Positions 22,703 through 34,400 of a DNA stretch of 64,000 nucleotides are shown here, one piece after another. The DNA lies in contig JAVTVX010000010.1 of NCBI GenBank assembly GCA_033439265.1, positions 15,469,490 through 15,533,489 of the forward strand, read 5' to 3'. Both the position numbers and the translations under genes were made by a program. Source of the DNA: Dillenia suffruticosa. Taxonomy: Eukaryota > Streptophyta > Magnoliopsida > Dilleniales > Dilleniaceae. Position 1 is the stretch's first letter; each line of letters starts with the position of its first letter. Under the pieces are notes generated by a model. It had not been told where the DNA came from. It made no database searches and worked only from the letters and a program-made list of their open reading frames with translations.

Positions 22703-24572
22703 ATGGGAGAAACACCAGGCTTCCAATTGGGGGTGATTGGTGCACTCTTCCTCTCCGTGGCATCATCCGTGTCCATCGTTATCTGTAACAAAGCCTTGAT
22801 GAGCAATCTGGGCTTCCCCTTTGGTAACCACTCTCCCTTTTTATTTATTTTAATTTCTTTGATATCATCTTTTCCCATATAAAAAAATTATATTGTAGGT
22901 TGCTTGTTAGTTACAATGTCATTTGGCCGTGATGCCTAGCCCGCAAGCTTTCTCTTGGCTTACGTGGGTTGGTAACAGCAACAACACAGAAATGTTGTAT
23001 TTGAAATTACATTTTCAAGAGCAACCCGTGTTGCCCCTCTTCCATAACATATATATATTTTTAATCCTGTGATCGAGTAATATACATTTATGAAAAGTTG
23101 GTTAGAAAAAGCAAAATTGGATTTGGCTGTCTCCTCTGGTGTTTTTAGCTTTTGCTTATGTTTTTTTCACCTACCAAGTATGTTTAATCAACTTAATCGC
23201 CATACTTGAACTGCTCTGCACAAGATATTTTATGTTGATTTTCAATTGTTGTTGATGATGACGATGATCACAAACAGCAACAACATTGACAAGTTGGCAT
23301 CTGATGGTAACATTCTGCACACTCCATGTGGCGCACCGGTTCAATCTGTTTGAGAACAAATCAATAGACTTGAAGACTGTGACACTCTTTGGCATACTAA
23401 ATGGTGTCTCCATTGGACTCCTTAACTTGAGCCTTGGTTTCAACTCTGTTGGCTTTTACCAGGTCCCCATTATCTATAACGTAGTTAACTTAGGCAAACA
23501 CCGGAAATTTTGAATGTTTTTAAATTTTCTTTGTTGGGTTTTGCAGATGACAAAACTTGCAATCATACCCTTCACGGTCTTGTTGGAAACTATTTTTTTG
23601 AAGAAGCAATTCAGGTTAATGACCCTGCCTTAAAGTTCTCAGCTTCTACAGGTTAATGACCCTGACAGAAGTTGACTTAATTTGGGTCCTTTTTACCTCA
23701 TATCTGCAGCCAAAAGATAAAATTTTCTCTGTTTCTGCTGCTGGTTGGAGTGGGAATTGCCTCCATAACAGACCTTCAGCTCAATCTTCTTGGGTCCATT
23801 CTCTCACTTCTTGCCATTGCCACCACCTGCGTCGGCCAAATTGTATCCTTTAAATAAAAAGTATAATTGTTCCACTGTAGTCTAGTGGTTCATATCTATA
23901 TTTTTGTTCATCCTTAGCCAGTTAACTAATGTAGCTGACTAACACAATACAAAAAAGGCTGAATGTCTCTTCAACGCAGCTGCTCTACCAATCATGTCCA
24001 TTCCAAGCTGCAATTCTGTTTGTGTCGGGCCCTTTGGTGGATCAGGGCCTCACCAAGCAAAATGTTTTTGGTTACAAATATTCTCCTGTTGTCCTGGTAT
24101 GTGTTAATCTAACAAAAGCAGCCTTATGATGTCTCAAAAACCAATTTTAATTTGTAACACATTGTGAAAAATTGCAGGCTTTCATTGTACTTTCATGCTT
24201 GATTGCTGTGTCGGTGAATTTCAGTACCTTCCTGGTAATAGGCAAGACTTCGCCAGTTACGTATCAAGTGCTAGGCCATTTAAAAACATGCCTTGTTCTT
24301 GCATTTGGTTATACTCTTCTTCATGACCCTTTCACATCCAGAAACATAGTGGGGATACTAATTGCTATTTTGGGGATGGGACTCTACTCCTATTTCTGCA
24401 CCTATGAGAACAAGAAGAAACAATCTATTGATCTTATGACTGGGTCTCAGGTAATTTCTCCCTCCCTCTCTTTTCTTTTAAAAAACACAAAATTATCGCT
24501 TTGCTAGGAGGGCCAGAGAACAAAGTAAAGGATGAATCCAGCACGCCTGTTCTTGCAATAGCATCAACCCAA

Positions 24573-24603
<31 letters not shown>

Positions 24604-24708
24604 ATGTTCTATTTTGGTCTGTTTCAGGTGAAGGAGAAGGACACAACACCACTTTTGGACAAGGACGTTGCGGAGGTGAAGAAATCAACTAAGGACTCTC
24701 TTGTTTGA
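22703..24708 (+). CDS. UXT: UDP-xylose transporter-like nucleotide-sugar transporter (UXT/NST-KT family), 340 aa
   Basis: Seven coding exons: 22703-22823, 23278-23462, 23547-23614, 23710-23842, 23935-24096, 24178-24450 and 24628-24708. Total is 1023 nt in phase. The protein starts MGETPGFQLGVIGALFLSV and is hydrophobic throughout, consistent with about ten membrane helices of the drug/metabolite-transporter fold. Family strings include VICNKALMSNLGFPFATTL, LNGVSIGLLNLSLGFNSVG, MTKLAIIPFTVLLET and GKTSPVTYQVLGHLKT, the last with the K-T pairs of the NST-KT group at residues 246-247 and 259-260. Arabidopsis UXT proteins move UDP-xylose from cytosol into Golgi or ER lumen for xylan and xyloglucan synthesis. 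Substrate here is by homology and synteny; related KT transporters carry UDP-galactose or UDP-rhamnose. The hydrophilic C-terminus is in its own exon. Confidence 0.92.
24572..24600. repeat. (CT)n microsatellite in the last UXT intron
   Basis: About 14 CT units lie just upstream of the acceptor at 24627 and contribute to an extended polypyrimidine tract. Confidence 0.85.
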
Positions 24709-24803
24709 TTGTTAGCAATAGCAAAATCCATTATAATGATGTTGAAGTATCAAGGGTCTTTATTTCAGGACATTTTGAAGAGTGTAAATTTAATTCTTTT
24801 ATA

Positions 24804-24809
24804 AATAAA
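24804..24809 (+). terminator. AATAAA polyadenylation signal, UXT-like gene
   Basis: AATAAA lies about 96 nt downstream of the stop codon in a T-rich setting. Confidence 0.5.
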
Positions 24810-24899
24810 TTTTTCCCCGTTTGATCTACCTATCTATGCCTGTGTCTTCTACTCTAATCCAATGCTTAAACAATGATTTTGGAATGCTTTATTCCCCCG

Positions 24900-27800
24900 T
24901 AAATGCAATTGCCGCAGGTACTCTTGGGAGTGGCCTGGTTGGGCCGGAATTAGTGGGCCTGATGGTAGAGGATTGGGCTTAATTCCAAATGAAGGTTCTA
25001 AAGGTGGTTTTGCCACCTAGAGCTACAGATCTATTCCCAACCTCGCCCAAAGACGCTAGTCTCTAGTTTGGTTTGAAAGTAATTGACGGCCTAAAACCTT
25101 AAATGGCCCAGTGAACTCATCCTATCTAATTCTATTCGGAGTTTTGACCCATTAGGCCTAGTAGCCTCATTTAGGGCTCAACATCCGGGCCCCCATTAAA
25201 GCCTTCTGAACATCTGAACATGGAATCTATTCGATGAAGATCTTGAAGAAATTGAAGCCCAACTCAAATCCTCAAGCCCGCACCCAATTTTGTAAAACCA
25301 ATTTGCCCATCATCATTAATTAATTCAGTTGCTACAACCAAAAAAAAAAAAATTAAATAATGCAGTTGTGGGAGAAAATTATTCGTTCCTTTCTTGATAA
25401 TTGATGATTTTATTTTACTCTCAACCACACAACATGACAGACTCTCTCGTGTGAATGTAGGAAAAGCATACTATATTTTCTTAACCTAATTAAACTTTTC
25501 ACTGATTTGAATTTTAAAAATAAAAAATAGATACCGAAAGATTCAACTATTAAATTAAATTTCATAACTATTGAAATTAAATTAATTAAATTTTTAAATA
25601 TTAATTATTAAATATTAAAAAAAAAACATGGATCCACGTGACATTAGGCCGTTAGCCTTGACCGGTATTGGGATTGAGGTATTCAATATAATATTTTCAT
25701 AGCTTTGGTACAAAACAAAACTGCAAGCAAAGTGAAAAACACAAAACTTGTGTTAGGTAGAGATTAGGTGAAATTTGCAGACTCTGACCGCCCAACCCAA
25801 ACCTAAATTATCCCTATTATATTAAACTTAATCTGGAATTTGGCATTTAATTTAAAAGTGAAAACACAGAAGCATTCCAACCATCTTTGGAGGCGTGAGG
25901 GTTTCAAATTCAAATTCCTCTCTCTCAACACTGATGTAAGCTTCCCCCTTTTGACCTGTTAATTATTGTGAGGATTTGAATAATGTCATTCGTGAAGACA
26001 GGGTCAGGGTGAGGGAGGGTGACCATAATATTAATAAAGATATATTTTTTTTTTCAGACATTTTTCACAGTATGCTACAGTGGCGTGTTTGTCTACCATC
26101 TCACTGTGCTAGTTTTTGTATTGTAACTTCTTTTCGCGACAATTGTGGAGAATTATTGTCCTTTAAATGTTATTTCTTAAAAAAAAAAAAAAAGGGGGCT
26201 TTTTTGCTAATGTTGATGTTGCTTCAAGTAAGGGCAACCTTCTAGAAATTTCACGATGCTCGCTGTTGTGGGCTCAATAAAATTCTCATTTTGGTCAAAA
26301 AGGACAGAAGGGTAAATATATATACATATGTATATAATTTCTCAATTATTTTATAAAAAAGTGTTTGGTATTCATATTTTTAATCCTTTCAGATTTTTTA
26401 TGGGGAGTAATTTTTACCCATGTGGGCCCAATATTATTGCAGAGGGTATGATAACACAAAGAAAAAAAATAAAAATTTTAAAATAAATGCATTTATGGAG
26501 AAAAAACAAGCTCAATTCATTTTCTGGAGAGAGAAAATAAAAAAATCTTTAAATCTAGAGAAAGAAAATTTAAAATAATTTAATTTTTATAAATAGAGAA
26601 AATTAACATATTTAATTTAAAAAACTTAAATTAATATATTTAAAGAAAAATGTAAAATAAATTGAATTTTTAGAGATGTCAAGACTACAATTAAAAGATA
26701 ATTTTTTTTATGTAAAATAAATTAACCTATTTAATTAACAATGAGATTTATTTTTCCCAGAATTACGCTTTTTTTTATTTGTTACACGTCAACACTACGC
26801 TTAAGAGAATTTTTTATATGCTGTCATAATATAAATCATAATTAATAAAACTCAAATTTATTTTATATATATATATAAAAAAAAACTAATCAATTGCATT
26901 TTTTACATGATATTTTAGTTTCTAGTTCGTCCCTGAAAAAGGGGAGTGAGAGGGGTGCAACCCATGTCGCTCTCTCTCTCGCCAAGCGAGCAGCTAAAAC
27001 CAGGAAAAAGGAAAAAGGAGAAACCCAAAGAAGAAAAGCCATTATTCTATAAAGAATAGAAATGAAATGTGGTCGTGGTCTCCTTTCCTGTACTTTTGAA
27101 AAGAGAACTCGGGAGAAGCAATTGGAATTAGAAGGCTGGGCGTGGGCATGAACATGATTGATTCATGCATGTCGACCTCCATTTTGTTTCCTCATACGCA
27201 ACAGCTTTTGTGACCCAAAATCAAAAGAGAGGGAAGGGCACACATATAGATACAGGGGACAAATGGGTATTACAAATGACTTTCAGATTTTATGCATGCC
27301 AAATAAGAACTGTGTAGTATACTTTCTGGTGCCAAAATTATGGACATAAAAGTTACTCACGTAGCTTTCAACTCAGAGTACTCCCCCAAAGAACAACCCC
27401 CATGGCTTCCCATCACGAGAATTACTAAAATTATCATCTTTTCCCATATGCCAAAATTGCATTGTATCACATACATAATCATTTTTTATATTACTTTCAA
27501 AAAAAAAGTACGACTTATCTTATTATTAACTATAAAATCAATAATATATAGTAATAAAACTATTTATGTATGTTATAATTATTCTTTTTCATGTGTGTTT
27601 ATTTAAATCATCCCACTTAAAATCAAAATTCTATAACTCATCAATCACTTATGACAGCAAAACTACTCTTTTTTTTTAACACAATTACAACTGTTACAAG
27701 TGTCAACTTTTCTGTTAAAATGAGATGTGGTGTGTCCAATAAATTTCATTGTATTGTCAATCGATATCTAAAATTATATTCTGATTAATTCGATTCAAAA

Positions 27801-30800
27801 ATTTATAATAATTCATTTACAGGGACTACACTCTCAACATAATTTATTTTATATTTAAGTTATAAAAAAACTTATAAATTTAATTAAATAATTTAATATC
27901 ATATCCTATAATTTCAGATTTTCGACTTTGCGAGTCAATTCAAATTTTGAGAGAGAGTGTGAGAGAGAGAAAGAGCATAGAATCAATTGTTGGCGGTGGG
28001 CACCGTCCAGCTGGGTAATTCCCAGCCGGAAAGTCTCAACTCAAGATTTCAGTATGAAAAGACCACTTTACCCTCCGGCCCTATTTCCAATCATATTGTA
28101 CAGCGTCAGGCGTCAACTGGAAGAATCTCTGAGAGGGTCCACTTCTCCCATCATCATCACTCATTCAGCCCATTCGCGTAAATTAGCGGTCGAGAAAAAC
28201 CCCCAGCGGATAATATACCTTTTTGGATTCTTTTATTCCTTAATTAATAATAATATTATTATTTGGAAAACAAAAGGTTTTTTTCTATGGTTCGGAGTAT
28301 TTCATCAAATTTGATTACTGGAAAAAAATATATATATGTGGTTGTGGGGTCTGATTGAAACATGGGATATTTTCATCATTTTCTCGTACCAGAGTTAGGA
28401 GTGAGATGCTTGTACCCAAAATATGTTTTTCCAACCAAATTCCTTAAAATACGTTGTCTAAACTGCAAGATAAGTCCTGGCCAGCCATTATTAATCTTTT
28501 CAAAAAATTAAAACTAGGTTTAACTGAAATTAGAACTATAAAAATTATTAACATAATACTGAGTTTAATTCTTTTTCTTTGAAAATATTTGATTTACACT
28601 TATAAAATTCTGTATGAAATTTTATCTTAAACGAGAAAGGGTTTCAAAAACACCCTTAAATTATTTATAATTATGCAAGCTGGACGTTATGACAAGCAAG
28701 CTAAGCCTAGAACTTGTTTGTCACTTTGCCCCCATCAACATGGCATCATCCACCGCGGTTGAAAAAAATAAATAAAGAAACCCCAAGTAATGAAGTTAGG
28801 AGCTAAAATAATCACAAATGCAGTGATAAAATAAAATGGTGCAATTTCAGCCAGGGCGGCTCATTTTAATTTTTTGTTTTTTTAATGTTCCAGATTCTGC
28901 TGTCCAGATAAAATACTCCCCAGTACTTTATGTAGAATGTAGATGCTCTGATAACAACTGCACTTAAATTTAGTAGTACCCATCACCCAGAAAGGTCTCC
29001 CCAAACCCATAATCTATTATAATGGTCCCGAGGGACCGTTCGACCGTCAAATTTCTCTACTTTCATATTTTTTTATTATTTAATTTTATTTAATTGTACC
29101 TCTTTCTTTTTAAAAAATAATATGTTATAATGGTGTTCGGTGAATGTTTACATCATTCATAAAGGTTAGGCTTGTGTTTATATGTAGAATACAATTTAAT
29201 GTCTTAAGTTTCTCAATAATTGACCCCCTCAATGTCACGTTTAATCAAAATTTATTCAAATGATAAGGATTTTTTGCATGAAATCTCAAATTTTATTGTA
29301 TAAATGTTTTGTATCAAGAAAAAACTGAATTCTTACCTTAAAAACTAAATATTAAGATCGAGAGTTATTTAATATTTTTTAAAAAAATTCTTGTAGATGC
29401 CATAGAATCAATAAATAGATTTGCTTAATTGACTATTAAAAAAAATTTATTGCACTGCAGTTGCTCTACAAGTGTGTAGCATTTTTTTTTTTTTCTGGGA
29501 GAAAAAAGATGGTGTATCTACGGGACTAAAATACTTTCGAAAATGGAGGAATCATACCCCATCAATAGTTGCTTCAAACGGGGATTTGGATATGTTTAGA
29601 ATCACAGTCTGTCTTCATTTTTTTTGTATTTAAATAATTTTTAAGTAAAACAAAAGAAAATTAATAAAATACAATAAAATAATTTGTAAAATAAAAATTA
29701 AATTTCCTGGTAATGAGTCTAAAATTATTATTATATTAATAAATTTTAGTACCGGTACACAAAATTTTAATTGAATTTGCCATCAACTTTTCCAAGGGTG
29801 TTTAAGACTTCTTTTTCTAATCATTCGATTAAAATTAGGTCCATTTTATCAATTTTTTTAATCGAATGATCAAAAATACTCTATTCTTTTATACAGAAAT
29901 CTCGAATTCGATTTTTAAAAATAACAAAACAGAATTTAAGAGAGTCAACCCCTAAAATAGATTCTATAATACTCAAATCCGATTAATCGGATAAACCCAA
30001 ATACCGGTAATAAAAAACAAAAAAAAAAATTACATACATTTTAGAAATATATTGTAGACCAACAAGCTAAAGAAATAATAATTTGCAAGAATGTACATTT
30101 AATATTTTCAGTTGATCTATGTTAGATGTTCATAAACCAACGAGTATATCAATTCTTAGTTGGTTTGGTACCCTTTAAATAAGATATTAATTTAAATTTT
30201 ATGTATAATAAAAATAGATATTGAAAAAATTATTCTTAAAATCCATAGATAATCATGATTTATATAAAAAAAATGAAAAGAAAAAAACAAACAAGTATTC
30301 AGTCTGCCCGTTGTTCTCCCTAAATTCAATCCCACGAGCATTAGTTATATTTTCCTCTTTTCGACAAAAAAGTGAAACCACTGAGAATTATATCTTAAAA
30401 ATAACAACTATCTTGATCCGAAAATGACGGTACGAGGAAACACTTCAAAACAAATCACATGTTGGGTGTATATCTTGCATGATACTTGCGGAACAAAATT
30501 ATTTTGCAAAATAGTATCTTTTCTCTGGCAATTTCTAAAAAGATTAGTAACTCTAATTATTCAAGTTACCCTTTATATCCAAAAAAAAAAAAGAAAAAAA
30601 GTGTAAATAAATAAAGTTATAATTATATGTCGTGAAAGAGAATGATTTAGTTAAATATTCTTGTATGTTCTACAATAAATTAAGAGGTTTGATCTAGTCC
30701 GATGATAGCATATAGTTATCCTAGTTGGTTACTTTAAGGTTTAACTAAAGAAAAATTAAGGAAAAACAGAAAAGAAAAGCCATCACGTTAAGAATGAATA

Positions 30801-30960
30801 AAATAATTGGAAAAACAGTAGGATTTCCGTGTACAACAAGTTTGAGCAAAACAAAGAGGGAAAATAAGTACTTTCAAGTTGCGCTGCTCACGATGGAGGG
30901 GCAATTAGGTAATTTGGCACTTGTTTTGTTTCTCTGGCAATCTTTGTCTTGTTTGTGCCC
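24900..30960. other. 6-kb intergenic region between UXT-like and EDR2-like genes
   Basis: No gene is convincing. A 128-codon open frame at 27928-28314 lies in a less AT-rich patch with a GA-rich start. Its translation is not recognised and the two overlapping frames disagree, so it may be an old leader or promoter remnant. A perfect 15-bp inverted repeat sits at 29820-29870 and a degenerate plus-strand SINE-like copy at about 29875-30030. Long stretches (26460-26900, 27480-27910, 29040-29480, 30030-30300) are simply AT-rich. The approach to 30960 should include the EDR2-like promoter. Confidence 0.5.
29875..30030 (+). mobile_element. Decayed SINE-like copy
   Basis: It carries the block order TCTCGAATTCGA (B-box-like), AGAGAGTCAACCCC, AATACTCAAATCCGATTAATC, then AAATACCGGTAATAAAAA ending in an A-rich tail. 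The same order appears at 61005-61150. Boundaries are approximate. Confidence 0.4.
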
Positions 30961-30979
30961 CTATGCGGTTACTTTTAAC

Positions 30980-30982
<3 letters not shown>

Positions 30983-31010
<28 letters not shown>

Positions 31011-31172
31011 CGCAAGCAAGGGAATCGAAGTGGAGAGGAGAAGAGAGAAAAAACTGAGTCTTCTTCACGCCTGTGAGAACAGACGAGAGAGAGAGAGGAA
31101 CGCAAGCAAGGGAATCGAAGAGGAGAGGAGAAGAGAGAGAAAAAACTCAGTCTTCTTCACGCCTGTGAGTAC

Positions 31173-31228
<56 letters not shown>
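30983..31228 (+). repeat. Tandem 90-bp duplication bounded by (GA)n tracts in the EDR2-like leader
   Basis: A unit starting CGCAAGCAAGGGAATCGAAG at 31011 is repeated at 31101. Both copies contain CTTCTTCACGCCTGTGAG. The copies differ by a few bases and a GA insertion. GA microsatellites lie before the first copy (30983-31010), between the copies and after the second (31177-31228). Confidence 0.92.
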
Positions 31229-31233
<5 letters not shown>

Positions 31234-31449
31234 AGAGGCTTCTATATTTCTTGTAATCGATTGATTCTCTGAACCCCTGCTCTGCGTTTCGGGTGATCAT
31301 TCAATCTAATCTAATCTGATCTGATCTACATTCTGATCTAGAATTACCATTTTGGGAGATCACAGACACACTATTTATGAATTTTAGCAGATGATAAAAC
31401 AAATTTGGAGAAATCAAACAAGTGGGTTTTGGAGAAACCGAAGTGACGA

Positions 31450-34400
31450 ATGGAGGGTTGGTTGTATCTAATTCGCTCTAATCGGATTGGTTATCAGTAC
31501 TCACGTAAACGTTACTTCATTCTTGATACTCACCTTCTCAAGAGCTTCAAATCGATACCCTCCTCCAAAAACGAGGTTTTCCCTCTTATCTCTCTCTCTT
31601 TATCTGAAATTTGATTCATTTCCATTTTAGGATTCGATGGCGCTGAAAATGATATGTCTAATGAGTTCTGGATGATTTTCTTCTATTCTTATGGGTTGAT
31701 TCTTGTGTTAAAGCTTGGAGTTAGCAGGGAAATTTCTTGTCTAATTTTACTGAAATCATTTCATGAGCAGTGGGTTCTTGAGATTGCTGGGCTTTCATAC
31801 TTTGCTGCCGGTTGTAACTTTGACTTCCTCTCTAAATTGGGTTGGCTCCTGGGTTTTCACTGATTTTTACCACTGTATATTTTTACAGCATTGAAATGGT
31901 TTAAGATGCCCAGATTTAAGGGGCTTTATCTTGTATTCTGCTCTGTTGAGTTGAGACCATGCTTATTGTGTTTATAAGTTTTTTGAAAAATCATTTAGGG
32001 AAAAAGGGTAGCAGAGATCATGGTGATGTCGTGATGGGTTAGCTTTTTCCCATATTGTGGGTTTGAATTTACAGGGATCAATGTTCCTTTTATTTCCGCT
32101 GTACAACTATTACCCCCAAATTGTATGCGTGCTTCAGCTAATTTAGCTGGTATAGATTGTTGAGGCTGTCCCAACAAATTCTAGGATTAAACGGTTTGGG
32201 AGGGGGAGATGGTGTTTATCAAGTCTTCTTTGTTGTGTCTCGATCCCCATTGGACCCAATAAAAGAAAGAAAATAATATCTGTGTTTCTGATTACGTGTG
32301 TGTTGGTGGCGCACTGGTCTAGCCAAAGGATCATCTAGGAGCAATCCAATAGCCAGCTAAAGAATGTGTTCCTTGCATTGAAATGAGCTAAATCATGCTA
32401 AGTATGAATGGCAGGAAAATGTTGATGGTGTTCCAGGGCTTTAGCATTTGATCTGAATAATATGTGTACAAATTTTAAGGAGCTTCTATAGTCTGACAAC
32501 ATGTTTGAATCAAAATTTTGAATTACTTTTACACCATTCTGGTCTTCAGTGTTGCCAACATCTTTTGTTTTTGATCTTATACTCCCCTTTGTTTCTTACT
32601 AGATATAAGAAAGGTCATCTAAAGGAAAAATCTTCGTGTCGTGTCAGGATCCTGTGAGAAGTGCAATCATAGATTCCTGCATCCGGGTCACAGACAATGG
32701 GAGGGAGAGCATTCATGGAAAAGTGTGAACTATTTTGTTTTCAACTTGTTTGTGGCTCAACCTTCTCTTTTGAACCAACAAATTGATGTGACAACTTCGT
32801 TTCTGACTAACTGCAGGTTCTCTTCATTTTTACACTTTATAATACATCCAATCATAATGACCAACTCAAGGTATAATGATTTCATTTACAAGAATGGGTA
32901 TATGGCATACTTTGTTTGAGGAGATTTTATGGCTAATTTATGAAATTCAATTAAAATAGTTAGCAGCAAGCAGCCCAGAGGAAGCAGCAAGGTGGATTCA
33001 CTGCTTGCAGGAAGTGGCTTTAAAGGTCCTTTTCCATAGCTTATTTTCTTAGCCTATGCTGTTATCATAAAACCAATAGGATAATGTGTCTTCTTATCTA
33101 CTTCATGCAGGAAAGCCCAAACCTAGAAGAGAATGTTATGGCCTGTTCGAGGGGTAAATGGCCATCATTCAGGTATGGTTGTTTTATTCCTTTTGCATAG
33201 CTGAAAAAAAGGGAGGCAACTGCAAATTATTGCTTTTTCTCTTGTACACTTGCAATGCATGGTGTTCCCGCTTCAAATGTATTTCTTGGTTGACAAAAGG
33301 CAATTTTCACAGGTTGAGAGGTCCCAGTAGAACATGTCATATGAGCTCTATAGACTGGACCATGCATTCATCAACACAAGTGGATCCAACAACATCTGAT
33401 GTTGTTGCTCCTTCATCATGGACGATCTTTGGTTGTCAGAATGGTAAGAATTGAGCTTTGATGTACTCTATGAGGTAGCTCAAATTGTATTCTCAAAACT
33501 TTGGGTGAAATGTAGGTTTACGGTTATTTAAAGAAGCAAAAGATAGGGATTCTAAAGCAAAGGTTAGTAACCAATGGGATTGATGACTGTTTGTTGTTTG
33601 ACATATGCCTCGTGGTTGACAATACTCCTTTCCTCAGTGCTGGGATGATCACCCTGCAATAATGGCCGTGGGCGTGGTTGATGGAACTTCAGAGGCCATA
33701 TTTCGAACACTTATGTCTCTTGGACCTTCAAGATCAGAGTAAGTTTTGCACTTCTATTTTCACAAAGTGTCACTTTTGTGTAAGAAAATTTCAGTGAGAA
33801 ATGGTTCGGTCTTGAGTTATTGGGTTCTATTTTTGGAAAACCATTCCTTTCAACAGTTTGAACCCTATAGTGTTGAGCACCAAAAATATTAAATACTTTA
33901 TTTGTTCAAATCTGAAAACCAAGTTTCGTTAACTAAAAAAACAAAAAAGCAAAGAACAAAAAACCCATAACATTTTGACTAGGTCTTTGTTCTAGCCAAG
34001 GTTGGATCCAGAAACTAAGTTGCTGCTGGGGGTGGGGTCCATCTCTGGTACTAGTGGTCTGTCTGACATGTATTCATGCCTGAAATCTGCTATCCCTTTT
34101 TCTTTTGCTGACTGCTATTCCTTATTAGGGCCTGTAAATGTGTGCCTGAAACGTGTAGTAATGTGCTCATGTCTCATCAGGGGCTGGACTTCTCCACTCT
34201 CCAGAAAAGTGGTGCCGTTAACATTGCTTAGCACTTTATGTGCATCATCTCGATTAATGACCAACCTTTTCAAAGTTCACTCATTTTGGGGCTGGTTGTG
34301 TTATGAATAAATTATTAGTTTATTTTCTTGCATAAAATTTTGCTTTTTATGTTTTTTGGTGCCAATATCAAATTTGTTCAATAGACCAGTGTTTTTCATT

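Noticed and set aside
27928..28314. 128-codon open frame with GA-rich start
   Set aside because: The translation matches nothing I know, a second overlapping frame is equally open, and there is no convincing exon structure. It is possibly a relic leader.
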